In this document: positions 23,501 to 37,100 of the stretch, in pieces
How the letters are laid out: each line of letters begins with the position of its first letter
How positions within the stretch are numbered: position 1 is the stretch's first letter
Source of the DNA: Capitulum mitella
Lineage: Eukaryota > Arthropoda > Thecostraca > Pollicipedomorpha > Pollicipedidae
Length of the DNA: 64,000 bases
Assembly: GCA_030062745.1 (NCBI GenBank)
Contig: CP099843.1
Location: forward strand, 23,738,122-23,802,121
Reading direction: 5' to 3'
Program-made: the position numbers and the translations under genes
The notes under the pieces: generated by a model
The model's database searches: none
What the model saw: the letters and a program-made list of their open reading frames with translations, nothing else
Told to the model about the DNA's origin: nothing

Positions 23501-24928
23501 TTGTTGTGAATTAAACATCATTCAGCATGGGCAAACTGGCAGTCTAGCTGCTTTCTCAGTTAACGAGGTAAACAAGGTAGCAACATTTTTATCTCATTAC
23601 AGGATGTTGAGAACTTATAAAAACTTGTGCATAACAAGATACTTGTAAAGAATTTGGTTCAAGATCTGCATCAATTGTTTTTATAAATTGTTTGAACGTG
23701 TAATGCTTTATATAATATTTTGACGCTGTTTTGGCAGAAACACGGCTTACATTGCCGATGTACGTTTCTCAAGTGATGTTCCCGTGCAGATGAGGAAATA
23801 ACAAATTTTCCGTCCTAGAGGGAGCGAAACATACGCTTCTTCAGCATACAGCATCCACTGCGTAGTGTGTCCGTTCCTACATAAGGGAAACGTATTTTTC
23901 AACTTTCCAGACATACATATACACCATAATACATGTCATACATAAAGTACAATACAATTTCGGACTAAAGCATCATCTGTGGTGTCCCAAACATGGCTTG
24001 GAGGCCTCCCAGCTAGATATATTTACATCATAAACAGCATCATTAGTGGGGGCGAGCATCCGAAGAGGGGGTGCAAGGGAAGGCGGGGGAGGGGGTGCAA
24101 GTAAAATTCAAGTAGTTTGTTCAATAGTTAACGTGCAAGTAAGTGCAAAATTAATATTCAAGGGCGCAGTATCACAACAAGTTAGCAATTCTCTTGCCCC
24201 CTATGTGCCAGCTTTCCGGAATCTCGTTGCAACGTTTCATTGCCAAAGGACGTAGCGTCGGGACTCATGTCTTCACAAACCAGCATTCTTAAACTGAAGT
24301 TCGAGTAGTATTCATAAGTTCCCCCATCTAAGGGAGGCCCACAGCGCCCCAGCACCCCATAAATCTGATCGTCATTTCGTAGGAATGACGAGAGGTCAAA
24401 ACGAGTGATTTGGCGTCCGGTAAACGTGCAGCAGCCGCATCCTTTCGTGGAGCTTCATGAATGTTTTGCATCTAACGTAAACGCTACTTTGTTATGTGTT
24501 AATGCGAGATTTTCCTTTCGCTTACGTTATGGGCTGGAGATAAACTTTACTAGATTCGTCTTTATTTGGTTTTATTCCAATAAAGGTAAATATACCTTTC
24601 AGGCTTTAACCTTGTGACAATCACTGTATTTGTGCTAAGAGGGGTACAGTCGATCGAACAACTCTCTCTGCACACAGGCGTGTAGCTGCACGTAACACAT
24701 TACTGTCCCACCTAGATCCAGCAAATGTATGTCTATAGTGTCTGTCAGGTTTTAGCTTAGGTCCTGGCTGACTGCTTCAGCTTAGACGTGAAAGAAAACT
24801 ATGGAAATATCGAACATGTATCCAACTTAAACCATGCCAGTCAAGAAAGGAATATGATCCATCCAGCATGTTTGAGAAACGAAAAGAACGGTGGAGAATA
24901 AAGTCCGACAAAAAGCTGAGCTGATTAC

Positions 24929-25055
24929 GTGGCTGAGGACAATACTGTGACAGCCCAGTTAGCGCCATGACGTGCTTATAGGCCATGATCGGTGCGGGGA
25001 GGAGTCAAGAGTCGCCTGTATCAGGTTGATGATTCATGGCCGTTACAATGTCGTC
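24929..25055 (-). pseudogene. Disrupted copy of glycosyltransferase exon 2
   Basis: This is homologous to exon 2 at 50833-50963 but 127 nt instead of 131 nt. The acceptor region reads CTCCGCAAG instead of CTCCACAG, and several indels destroy the EHEDHQDLVQGDFFDSYHNM segment while AYKHVMAL and QYCPQP-like remnants survive. The flanking intron sequence has indels at a similar density. The damage is therefore as likely to be poor consensus near a contig end as a true pseudo-exon. Confidence 0.75.
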
Positions 25056-25315
25056 TTGCGGAGAAAGGTTCGCGAATATTATCACGCACCGATTTTCAAG
25101 GTTGCAGTGATATGAGCAACGACCCAAAATAGACAACTTTTGATTTATGCCTATATATATATATTACATTTATTAAAGTCATATTCATATATGTTACATT
25201 TATTACATAAAATTATTTATTATTATTATGTATATTATTTATAATTATGTTATTTACTAAAATTTATTACATAAAAATATTACATATATTACATAAAATA
25301 TATATCAAAGGCATG

Positions 25316-25472
<157 letters not shown>

Positions 25473-26316
25473 CATGTGTTTCATTGAAGACCAAGGTGTA
25501 CTGACACTTGATAAGCTTCTTGTTATTTTGTTCGGTATAAGTCATAATGTTCGTTTTGTCTCATTAGGTAATAGAAATATATTGTAGAAATTGCACTGTC
25601 GTTTATTGTTTGAACCTTTTGCCGTCTTTAAGATCCACATTCCATTACGAAGAAATGGAATACGACACTGTTTGGCTATCAGTATCAATATAAATAAGCC
25701 TTTGTTCATTTTGACAGTGGTGTCACGACAACTACTTATCATGCTGAAACGCTACATGTTGATGCCGACTCAAACGCTGCATGATATATTGAGTGCGCTT
25801 TAGTGATATTGAGATATGAGAAACTAGAAAATCTATCATGAGTAAAGGAAACTTTGGATTAGAGGCCCTGACCACAGAGCAAAGCCTCATTAACTTTAAA
25901 CATTAAATTTCTGCATCTGTAGCACTTTGGAGCCATCAAAGTGGCTGAAAAGGCAGTGTTCTTGCATGGTGTGGAACCTGTGTAATATTCATGTAAGGTG
26001 GTTGTTAAGAGGTAGGTATCTCACAACAACGCAGTGTCTCAAATGATGACTACCACGGAACTCTGTGCCATCAGGCCAGACACAGAAGGGGTCATACAAA
26101 GCGGGGTGCGACGCGGCCAAAGCGGGCTTCAGCCATCTGAGTTCTTCTCTCGTTTGGCAGTCTATGTCGATTCATGGGAAGTTGACTGAAAGAATCGGCC
26201 TTACACGTCTTCCGTTACGTAGCCGAATATAAGTCTACCGTATCCTTGCATGTTATATCACCTTCTAAAAGGGTTATATTGTACGTAGCCTTCCGTCCCA
26301 ACACATAGACTTCTCA

Positions 26317-26640
26317 CCCTGGAGCTCGTATTTCAGCCCTGCTTGGTACAACGACTCCATTACACCCGCGCTGCCCGAACCCAGTTTCCAGGCTCTACGC
26401 TTTCCGCGACCTGGCGACCTGACCTCGATGCACACCACGTGACCAGTGACGCTCGCCAAATCCGTACATGTCTGGGTCGGCTCCACGCCGGCCTGGTGCC
26501 TGTAGTCTGCCGGGTGCCGGTGCTGACCGGCCCGGACGGACGAACACGGAATGGCGGACCGGCATGAAACCGGTGCCGGCCAGGGCGGCCGACCCCGCAT
26601 TCAGAGGGGATGGCAGCACGTTTGAGCTTGCGCAGCTCCC
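26317..26640 (-). other. GC-rich CpG island with a possible alternative first exon (copy 1)
   Basis: In an otherwise AT-leaning intron, 26343-26640 is strongly GC- and CpG-rich. On the minus strand an ATG (26358-26360) opens MESLYQAGLKYELQ and runs into a GGTGAGAAG donor-like site at about 26312-26317. Copy 2 has the same layout, with the donor CTGCAG|GTGAGA at 52359-52364. A phase-0 exit there would join to exon 2, which is also entered in phase 0. This would make a shorter protein lacking the anchor. It could equally be an enhancer or promoter island. Confidence 0.3.
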
Positions 26641-27454
26641 GAAAAATAATCCTTTTACATCACGATCAGATGATGAAATTATGTTATTTGTGCCACGGTC
26701 GATAGCTAAACAGTGTATTCTCTTTTTTTGATTCCACGTGCATTCCAAGAACCTTGAAAATAAAACTACAAGCGAATATGTAATTTTGCTACAATTACCT
26801 TTCCATTACGCAATGGAACCAAATGAACATTACCACTTGTCGCACAAATGAATAAATACATAACACCACAGATTGATAACAGTGCCAGTCTACGCAATCT
26901 AGGGACTGCTATTTAAAATTGAGAGAATAGTATGTTATGCGCGCTTTTAAGCACCTGAGATTGCACTCATGAGGTGGTCGAGTAGAGCAACCGAATCGTT
27001 CTGATGATTCCACTCAAGAGAATTCACCACCTTTTTCAACAGGGCAAACTGAGCTGGCACTGGAATCGAGACCACAGACCAGTGAGAGGTCTGGAAATCA
27101 AAGAAAAAAGCCTGCTAGAGATACATTGAGGTCTGCTAAATAAGTATTGGAAAAAATTAAATATGCTCAGGACTATTACAAGCGCCTTCGTTTTATGTAT
27201 CTTTTTGAAACATGTTACCACTAATCAATATTTTTGCAAAGAAAACTAGCATTCTTGTCCAGTTTTCATGACATTTTCTTATTGTAATTGACCTTCTTCT
27301 GATTTATTTTTAGCTAAAAAGCAAATTGTCAAGTTTGATTGAAAAAACAATCCTATAGTGTAGTACTTCCAAGTGTCTTCGCCGGTTCCTGCGCCCTTAC
27401 ATCATGTCACGTTCGTTGTGACGCCGACGGGGATGCTCCTCAGCTCGGGAAAGC

Positions 27455-27875
27455 CCTTCATGCCATGGGTACCAGCTACAGGCAGGAGGCCGCTTCCGAC
27501 CGACAGGGGGCCTCTACAGGCCGGCAGGATCTAGACAGACACTCAGGGTCCCCTTAAGGCCAGAAGGAGTCTTTGAGGTGATAGAAGGCTCAGGAGCCAA
27601 CAGCGGGCCTTACACACCGGCAAGAGGTCCTTGAGGTGGCAGGGACTCTGCCAGGGCAGCAGGGGTCCTGCAAGGCCAGTAGGGGCACTACAGACTGGGG
27701 AAAGAGGCCCTGACTGCACAGGTGGGCCCCCGCAGGCTGGCAGGGCGCCCCTGGAGGCTGGGTAAGGGCCTCCCAGGAGGTCAGGAAGGTCCTCCCCAGC
27801 GTTGATGGACCTGCACTGAACTGGCTTGTGTGTGCCAGACAGTGGCAGCCTTGAGGCAGGTGAGGAGCCGGCCTT
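27455..27875. repeat. Minisatellite, about 25-bp GGGGCC-CTACAGGCCGGCAG units (copy 1)
   Basis: Variants of AGGGGGCCTCTACAGGCCGGCAG repeat at about 25-27 bp until the contig breaks at the N gap. The array is homologous to 53470-54010. Its repetitive nature is a plausible reason for the assembly break. Confidence 0.85.
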
Positions 27876-28375
27876 NNNNNNNNNNNNNNNNNNNNNNNNN
27901 NNNNNNNNNNNNNNNNNNNNNNNNNNNNNNNNNNNNNNNNNNNNNNNNNNNNNNNNNNNNNNNNNNNNNNNNNNNNNNNNNNNNNNNNNNNNNNNNNNNN
28001 NNNNNNNNNNNNNNNNNNNNNNNNNNNNNNNNNNNNNNNNNNNNNNNNNNNNNNNNNNNNNNNNNNNNNNNNNNNNNNNNNNNNNNNNNNNNNNNNNNNN
28101 NNNNNNNNNNNNNNNNNNNNNNNNNNNNNNNNNNNNNNNNNNNNNNNNNNNNNNNNNNNNNNNNNNNNNNNNNNNNNNNNNNNNNNNNNNNNNNNNNNNN
28201 NNNNNNNNNNNNNNNNNNNNNNNNNNNNNNNNNNNNNNNNNNNNNNNNNNNNNNNNNNNNNNNNNNNNNNNNNNNNNNNNNNNNNNNNNNNNNNNNNNNN
28301 NNNNNNNNNNNNNNNNNNNNNNNNNNNNNNNNNNNNNNNNNNNNNNNNNNNNNNNNNNNNNNNNNNNNNNNNNNN
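27876..28375. other. Assembly gap, 500 N
   Basis: A run of exactly 500 N, the same length as the gap at 44878-45377. This suggests a fixed-size scaffold placeholder rather than an estimated distance. Confidence 1.
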
Positions 28376-28789
28376 ATTAGAAGTTATAAACCATATCTGA
28401 GGCATTTGCGAACTTGTATTTACTGAAACTTTTAAACTTTAAACTTTGCTTTAGTTTTTTTATTTCATAGAGCTTTCATATCGTGTTAACAGACATTTAA
28501 GCCACATCTAAATTTACGGAAGCTTGCATTTATGAAACTTGTAAAATGCTGCAATAGAAGCAGGTAAGCATTGTAAAATATCATTGATTTTTGTGTCCTC
28601 TGCTATGGAAGTGGACATGATGACTTGCTGTGATACCTCAAAGTGAGCCATATTTATGGAGTTTTCAAAGTTGCTAAACCTTAGCTGTGGTGTTTGATGT
28701 TGGTCAGAGCCTTGCAGCCAGTGCTCGCTGCCCTTGCTGATTATGCTAAGTTAGTAAGCAATTGACGATAGCCAGTTTTCGCGCGCCAT
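28376..28789. other. Start of contig 2, gene-less
   Basis: About 410 bp of AT-leaning sequence, with no copy elsewhere in the window and no coding signal. Confidence 0.6.
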
Positions 28790-30004
28790 TTAACAGGCGC
28801 ACGACCGTCCGTCCCGTCTCGAACATCGGCGACTCTGGGGGGGGTCAGTTGACTGCCCCCCTCCGACTTCACGAACGGTTGGTCGCACGATAAAAATAAA
28901 CATACCGGTGCAAAGCCTGTGACGAATGGAAGCTGGAAACTGGTCTCATTTTTTAGTTTTTTAGATAATATGTAAACCAATTTACAACCCTATATATGTT
29001 TTCTCGTAGCCATTTCAATGGGGCCGAAATGGCCTGAATCTCACTGGCTGCTGTGACTAAGAGCACGCATCGATGAGCACCAGCGCACAAGTAAGGGTCT
29101 GCCGATGACGATACACGTCTAATTTCCCCAGATTTGTTCAATATGTACGCCGAAACGTTGAGTGCACACACGATAATTCTCCCGCCAGCTGTCCACTGTG
29201 CTCCGCTGCCGTATACGTTATCAAATTGACGGGAACTAATTTAGCGTTCCTTTTCATTTCGCGAAAAAAGACGATCTCTTTATTTCATTGTCTTTTTGGT
29301 TCTTGTCATGGTTTTTCATGCTTAAATTTAGGAAAAACTGTTAACTTCCAATCCTAGGAAGTTGGCGGATCTTTATTCGCAAGCCTTGTTTATTTCAAAA
29401 AAAAACACTACTTTTTCAAGCTTTTTGAGGTACCTGGTGTTAAATACGTCTGTACAAACTAGTTCCACCATTTTTAACCATTCTGGTAATTCATCGTCGA
29501 TTTTGACGGTGGTACATTTTGACCCACCACAGTTATTCGTGACCTGACCTCAGGTCAATAGCTGGAAATCATTGATACTTTGACCGATGACGGTAACTCA
29601 ATGCCTCTTTCCCCCCACTCAAAAAAATTCTAGGGTATTTTCCGTGTACTTCGAAAAAAAGGGCATATGTCTTAAAATGGGTTTGACCTTATGTCAATGA
29701 GGCAAAGAATTCCAAAAAATCTGAGATAACAGATTTGTTGCATCTATCACGATCACTAATCTCTGAAAGTAATATTAGGATATCTTGTTTTGCGAAAAAG
29801 TTACAGGGCGCTAAACTTTTTTTGACATAGGTTTGTTTGACCTGACCTAGGTAACCTGAGGCCAAAATTTTGACACAAGATGTAAAATTGATGAAGCAAA
29901 AGGTACACAAAGTTTCGTGACTCTGTGTTTGTTGGTTCTCTCGCAATCCCAGAAAAACGTCAGGGGGGTGCAGTCAACTGCCCCTCCAGTCGTCGACGGG
30001 TTAA
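28790..30004 (-). mobile_element. Family A TTAA-ended MITE, copy A3
   Basis: TTAA occurs at 28790-28793, followed by CAGGCGCACGACCGTCCGTC, and again at 30001-30004, preceded by GTCGTCGACGGG. This is a full-length copy of about 1.2 kb in minus orientation. Near the right end GGGGGGTGCAGTCAACTGCCCC can form a short hairpin. The central palindrome is worn (CCTGACCTAGGTAACC near 29840). Confidence 0.88.
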
Positions 30005-30181
30005 GTGTTCATCGGCCACACCGGATCACCTTTCGGTAAGAAATCCTCTTGTAAACTTATTCATGGTCTAGAAGGATCAAATTATTTTCTTGTGATTACC
30101 ATTTGATTAGAAGATGGTTACGTTGAGATGTATTTGAGCTTTGTCCAACTTCGCTGTTGGGCGGCCGCGCGGTGTCGCCAC

Positions 30182-30255
30182 TGATGGCTCAGTGGCCTAA
30201 CCCGGGTTGCACAAATCTTGTGATGACTGCAAAGCGGTAGGTTTAAATTTTGCTC
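30182..30255 (+). other. Weak tRNA-like segment (possible SINE head)
   Basis: TGGCTCAGTGGCCTAACCCGGG resembles a pol III A-box and GGTTTAAATTTTGC, about 57 nt later, resembles a worn B-box. The spacing would fit a tRNA with a long variable arm, but the acceptor stem does not pair convincingly. No second copy is in the window. It is a guess only. Confidence 0.2.
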
Positions 30256-30484
30256 GTTGCTACTCAAGTCCCTTTTCCGAATTGCTTGATTAAAAACCAA
30301 TCTCATGTCGCGTGTCTTCTGTTTTTGTCGCTTATTTTCATGTCGGTATACGATGACTTGCTTTCTGTAGAATGTCATTGCGATCGATATTGATTTGAGA
30401 AACCGTTTCCACAATACATGACTCGAGCGAGAGCTGCATTTTGTGCGGCAACGCGTATCGGCCGAAGGAACCCTAGAACTATAC

Positions 30485-30533
30485 ATACATACACACACAC
30501 ACAGACACACGCACAAACACAAACACACACACC
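30485..30533. repeat. Imperfect (CA)n microsatellite
   Basis: ATACATACACACACACACAC-type sequence with G and AA interruptions, lying between two family A copies. Confidence 0.9.
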
Positions 30534-30604
30534 ATTACGTGTAACCGGTGCGAAGTGAGGACCTGGTCGTGGTGCAACGAACCGAGGACAATTTTGACTA
30601 CTTT

Positions 30605-31795
30605 TTAACCTGCCCCCGACTAGGAGAGGGGCGGTTAACTGCCGCGCCCCCCTCTCCAGTTTTTTTAGGATTGCGAGAGAACGAACAAACGCAGCGTCGC
30701 GAAACCTCATTTTACTTACTCATTTTTATACCTTGTGTCAAAGTTTTCACCTCATGTCAAGTAAGGTGTCCGACCTATGTGAGGTCAAATGTATCTATGT
30801 TCAAAAAAGTTGAGCGCCCTGTAACTTTTTCGCAAAACACGATATCAAAATGATACTTTCAGGGATTAGTCATCCTGACAGGTGCAATAAATCTGCTATC
30901 TCGGATTCCTCCGAATTTTCTGCGTCATTGATCTAAGATTCAGCCCATTTTGAAGACATGTTGTCGTTTTTCGGAAATTAGCGGAATTTCTCAAAGCATT
31001 TTTAGTGTGGAGTGAAGCAGAAATCTAGTTACCGTAAATGGGCAAAATATCAATGACCTCCAGCAATTGACCTGAGGTCAGGTCACGAATAACTATTATG
31101 AGCCTAAATGTACCACCGTCAAAATCAGCAATGAATTACTCAGAATGTGTACAAAATAGCATAGCTGGCTTGCACAGACGCAAGTAATACCAGGAACCTC
31201 AAATTTTTTTGAAAAATTGCATAAATTTCGAAATAAATAGGCTCACGAGAATAAAGCCCCGCCAGTTGTATAAAATGATAACTAATGAACTTTTTTGAAA
31301 ATTTAAGCATGAGAATCCATCACAAGAACCACTAAGATCACCTACGTTTACATGGATAGGCTAATGTCGTGAAAATAAAGGAACGCTAAAATTAGTTACC
31401 GTTAATTTCATACTGCGTACGGTTCCGGCGCCCGCCGACAACCTGCGTGAAAATTGCCGTGCCTTTAACTCAACGTTTCGGTGTATATATTGAACAAATC
31501 TGGGAAATTAGATGTATGTCGACATCTGCGGACATTTACCCGTGCCTTGGTGCCTTTGCGTATTCGATACAGCCCTTGAGATTCAGGCCGTTTCTCGATC
31601 TCTTGCAGCCGCATATGAGAAAACGTATATAGCGTGTAAATGGCTTACATATTATCTAAACTGAAAATGAGACCAGTTCCTAGCTTTGCTTGTCACGAGC
31701 TTTTCAACGGTGTGCTTATTTCTATCGTGCCGCCAATCGTTCGTCAGTTAGACTCTGCCGTGATCTTCGCCAACAGACGGTCGTACGCGGGTTAA
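30605..31795 (+). mobile_element. Family A TTAA-ended MITE, copy A4
   Basis: It begins TTAACCTGCCCCCGACTAGG and ends GGTCGTACGCGGGTTAA, about 1.19 kb, in the orientation opposite to A3 and only 600 bp away. It shares the whole internal order with A5, including the CCTGAGGTCAGGTCACGAATAA-type block near 31070. It has no coding capacity. Confidence 0.88.
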
Positions 31796-33029
31796 AAGCA
31801 TCATAGATTTTGGGGGGTATTTTTTCCCTGAATATCGACCTTCGCAGTTGCCTGTGGTTTTAGTACGGAGGTCAGTTCAAAATAACGAGACTCGTTATTT
31901 CCTCCTAACCGTGGACCATCCGACAGTGACGTCATCTCGAACAGGTCTGACGTCACATGCTGTTAAGTACGTCCAACTGAGGACCTCATCATGACCTCAT
32001 AGTTATCATGGCGGACGCACGGGAGGGGGGCAGGAGGGACTCAGGAGTGAAGTGACCGTTTCCCCTATGTTCTAGCCATGGGCATCAACGAAGCAGGGGG
32101 TGAGTGGAAGGACCATTTCCCTCTCCCACACGGGTGACCTGTGCCCCACCTTGAGCTGAACAGAAAGCTTAGGAGCATGTGTTGTTATACTGGTATATTT
32201 TGAGTGGGTGGGAAAAGGGGCGGTTGGGCGGCCGGGAGAGGCAAGAGTGGATCCACCGGGCTGGTCTGTTTTTTTTTCTCCTGGGTTACATTTTCATCAG
32301 TTTGTCACATACACTCTGCACCCATACTCAACGTTCATGAACAGACATAGAATCTCAACGTCGTCACATATAAGGCGCCAGGCTTTTCGAGAATAAGTTG
32401 CATTTAAATTCGACATTCCTCATCTTTTTCTACACAGTCGTTTGCGGCTTTCATTTTAGCGACGCGCACACTTTTAACTTACCCTATTCAGGCCTCAATG
32501 CAAATCACTTGATCGTTCCGTATGCACTTGTACCAATACTGTTTAGCAAGGAGGATTTACAAATTTACAAGCGGTTCAACATTAGTAATACCAACCGTGT
32601 GTGTTAAGTGTGTACCGAGATGGGGTTGTGTTGATGTTTATAAGCCAGAAGTCTTCATCGCAAAAGTCGCAAACAGTTTGGCAAGCAAAAAAGAAATAGA
32701 TAATAGTGTCGTTGCGATGACAACGTTGGCAGGTGGCGTCTTCCTGATTCCGCGCACATGTAGAAATTTGTTTTCTGGTATGAAATGGTGTATTACTTTA
32801 TGCTGGAATGCTTGAAGTTAACTGGATCTCGTACAGGTATACGGAATGCACGTAATTTCAGGCCAGCTCTGCGGTGTGAAGTCTTCATGCTGCCATCGTT
32901 TAAACGCGGCAGGAGTGACAGTTGCTTTGCTTGCCCGCTGGTACAGTTCTTTAGTTTTGATTAGGAGAGCAGGGGTTCATTTATCGCGGTAACAGTATTA
33001 TTTACCGCGGCAGTATTACTGTGCAGTAT
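31796..33029. other. Gene-less stretch
   Basis: I found no recognised gene. Small open frames at about 32208-32815 have no family resemblance. Confidence 0.55.
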
Positions 33030-34190
33030 GCGACATGGGAGAAACTGAATTGTAGGATCATCCAGAGATGTCAGATGGACGTCAATAGCATGCTCGTGGT
33101 ACTCAGAGTTTGAAACTACAAAATGTTGCAATGTTGCGTGGGCACGATATTCGGGCTATTTCAAGACTTTTCTGTCCAATGCTCTTTGAAAGTGTTTTTT
33201 TTTAATCTCCAAAACAAATGAGCCAGGAAACATGAATCGTATGATACGTTATAACCGAGGTCAAATTGAACCCAGCCTGTTACCTTGATATTGTATAGCC
33301 TTGGTTCAAGATACACTTCAAATATGGGATTAAGCCGCTAGTGCCAAATTGGAATTCAGCGCCAGACCTTACCAGGAGAATCCACAAAACAAGGCATATG
33401 ACACTTCGTGGCACTTCGTAAAATTATAGTCATATGGCTTAAGTTGAGGTGAACACTAATGTTAGCATAAGTATTAATACAAGAATCTCAAATTATGTAG
33501 CATCTATTGCAGTTTTTGTGGCCTACAAAAATGACTCATATATTCTGGCACTTGACAAACGGTTTTCGTGGCACGAGAGAAAGTCTGGCGTACCGCTCCA
33601 AATTTCACTATGTGATCTCATTTCATCTTGGAGGTCACATGCTACAAATATGAAATTTATTCACAAGAGATGTCCTTTAGGGCTGCATCTCCACTGCGAA
33701 TTTGGTGGTTCTAGTCCCGTTGTTTTTGGGATCTAAAGGGGTCAAACTGACGTCAACGTCCACCCGAGCGCGTTAAATTTGACCGGCCACCATGCCAGTG
33801 ATAACATATTAACCTGTACCTGATTGCAGAATGCTGGAATGGCCAAAACAACCTAACATGGGAGTGCCACAGAACGGAACGCTCCGATCACACGAACCTC
33901 ATCACGTAACTCTGCTGTGCATCGCCACGTCGTCCTAATCCAGCTCCATCCCGCCACCCAAGCGGCCAACCGGAAACCAGGCGTCCAACTACGACACCAC
34001 CATCATCCGCCGAGCAACACACTGCGACATATCCATCTATTAATGTGCCGGGCAAGTAAACACGAGCACGCCATTTTCTGAAACCCTATCTTACACATAC
34101 TGTCAAGACCATCGTCCCGTCGTCAGCTCCATAGTCCATCAGTCCATAGTCCAGTCCATAGTCCATCGCCACCGAACAGGTGAACCAGTG
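33030..34190 (+). repeat. Family C repeat, single copy C1
   Basis: It matches 58807-59945 in the same orientation and 44877-43217 in reverse. Shared landmarks are CTCAGAGTTTGAAACTACAA (about 33100), AATTCAGCGCCAGAC (about 33353), GGAGGTCAC (about 33630) and TGATAACATATTAACCTG (about 33800). A GC-rich block of about 350 bp closes the repeat. At 34127-34165 this copy alone has an expanded AGTCCAT tract. No terminal repeats or coding domain are seen. Confidence 0.82.
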
Positions 34191-37100
34191 TAACAAAATT
34201 CACATCATGGCTTTAGAGTTCCCGTATCAGAAAACCTTCAATTTTTTCCTTCAAGTCTTTTGCTTAGGAACATTGAGGCCACTAGATGGCTTCAGCTCTA
34301 GTTCCCATCGTCGACACCGAAGGGAATCAGACAAAGACGTCTGAGAACGCATTAACACGCTAAGTAGATCGATCTGCGCCGCAGTTCCTCTAAGTAATTC
34401 ATATCCGTCACTTAAAACGATACTTCCTTTCGCGTCATTCTAGAGCGTTCAGATTAAACCCTGCGTTCTAACTGGTTGGATATGATAACATTATTTTATC
34501 ATAACTGCATCATATCTTGCAGTCATTTACGTTTGTACGTAGTACATAAGCAGCATCGGTTTCTGCTCAGTATGTTAAGGCTCAAGCTCCGGCTCAGTGA
34601 TGTTCTGCGCGGAAGACTCTGATGGTGTTTGTGGTGTTAATGTGAGAAGTGACGGTGCACATAGTGTTAGTGCGAAAAGTGGCCCTGAGTCTAGTGACGG
34701 TGTGTAAAAGGAGATGATATAGTGTTAGTGAGGAGCATATATTCGTCTCTGACCCGATGCCGAGTGACTCACTAACGGTAAAGGCTGCAAGAACCGAGTC
34801 GATGGAAAAGAATGGCGCAAACGTGGTCGCCATGAGAAAAACTATCACGCATTCAGATAGAAATCGAAACGTTATTCAATTAATGTTAAAAACAGACTAA
34901 GGCTTCACTGTTTCTAAATGGCACATAGCCTCTCGTACCTGGACAGACGCGGCTGATGTCTTGTTCATAGAATGCTCTTACTTTTTGCTCTTCCTCCTCG
35001 CTTATTACTTTACCTTTGCTTATCAGGGTTTACCGTTTGGTGCGCGGAAAAAGTGTAAGCATGAGCAGTTTTGTCCTATAACTGGACGTGTTTTGGAACG
35101 CCTCCTGCAGTTTTGACATCATTTTTTTAAACCTGAAATATGCAGCTTTTCAATTGTGCTTGTCATGCCATTTTTTGGCGACGCACCGTTCCAACATTGT
35201 AGACAAGCATAAAGCTGCAGTTACTGTCTTACTGACTTTTGTTAAGAGGTAATACCCATGCATAACCATGATATGACATCCACATTTGCCAAATTTACAT
35301 GACCACAAAGTTATCATGTAATCAGGGACTTGAGCCCGTTGAAGATTTTAAGATGCAAAACCAAAGACTTCGACAACAAGGTCTGAGATCTGCACCACAT
35401 TTTATGAAGCTGCTTTTGATAGTGTTGACGAAAACTATGGCTATTGTTGCGACGTCACAAAATTGACAAAAAATGACTCACTCGTTGTGCAAAGTTCTTC
35501 TCTTGGGAGAACTCCATTTTTCCGGTGTCACCTCTGGACTAGAAAAGGTTGTGATGTAGGAGGACTCTAATTTTCGTTTCGCTACCCTCCGGATCTTTTC
35601 CAACTTTTGGGCACCCTACTACCTTTTCTGTGCGTCTATCAGTCCCTCTGAAATCATGGAGGTGACGTAAAAACAAGCACAACTTTTTTGGCCTCCTATC
35701 AATATAAACACCCTTTGCGTATATGTCAAGTGGCGTATATGAAATAGCGCGTCTGCTTTATTATTACCCTCATATGCCTGCTAGATGCACGCTCCTCCGC
35801 TGTGCTCGGTCAGAAGTACTTTCGTTCGTGCGAAATGAAAAAAAGAGGGAGGGGGCTCCCAGCCGCGGTCCGCGGCTGGCAGCGCCTAGCCGCGGTCGCT
35901 GAATACGCAATGGCCAAAGAAGAAAAGTAATTAACAAAGTTCACGCCTTAGAAACCCAGCGGTACTAAATTCGATCCTTTCGCGCTGCCCGGCGACCTTC
36001 CAGGCTATATGAACCTGTCTGCTTGATGACGGAAAATTTGCTCTGCACACACAAGCTTTAGTTTCGGTGATCAGAGCCGTACAAACCTCAAATTGTCTCT
36101 GATCCAAATCTAGTACAAATTCGTGTTCCCGCGGGAACAACGCGTAACAAGCCAACATCACGGAGCATAATACGATGTACTGTTCTCGGATGTTCTTCAA
36201 AACGTCGTTAACCTATGAAAGAAACACTTAAGCATGCATCCGGCACAGAAGCAGACTTAGTGAGGAACGGACGTGCATCAGCTAGCCGATCCTTATCCTA
36301 TCGGACAATAATTTATTACTTACTCTTTTTCACCGGCGTGGTGCTAAGAGCCTCAAGAACTTTGCTTGCGGTGCTAGATGGATCAGATTCAAAAGCTGAT
36401 GCATCCTATGATTCTGGCATGCTTGAGGTTTGCGACTCGCTGCCAACATCAATGCCTCGTGCCTTGATCAAGTCATTTAACGTTTCTCTGTGCCACTCAT
36501 CAAGCACCGTTTTGAAACAGTTCTTGAACATTAAATGCCCTCTAAGGCATTGAAGTTGCTCGCATTTATCAGTCAGTGTCCCCGACCTCACGCGGCGACT
36601 TGTACACTTTTGCTTTCTGTCGCCACACGGGGTCTACGCAACTTTTGTCATGCATAACCCCATAGTCACGTCGAGGGACCATATCTGGACCGCAGACAGC
36701 ACTATCACGCACAGCACCAGTGACGGTAACAACGCCGCCGGCCTCCCGTCGTCAACTGCCGGTCGCCCATCGCCGTCCACCGGCCGGCCGTCGCCCTTGA
36801 CGCTTGAAATGAAACCCGACACGCATCTGCTCTTGTTTCGCTGGGTCTTCTCGACCTTCACTCGCGCTCTCTCCCATAGCACACTAACTACTTGACAGAT
36901 GTGTAGGCATTTGATTATCCCTAAAAGAGGGGCAAAGTTTGCGATCCAGTTGTAAATTAGTTCTTCCCATGCATTACCGCACGGTTATTTGTAAGTGTTC
37001 TTGAGGTATAGGGTCGTCCCATGACCGATAAGCCTTATTTTACGACGCTGTTGAATCCTTGGCTATGTAAGTTATCAGCTTATGCAGTGAACGCATCGAA

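Noticed and set aside
27590..28426. Long ORFs running through the N gap (also at 44645-45685)
   Set aside because: They are artefacts of translating N as open sequence.
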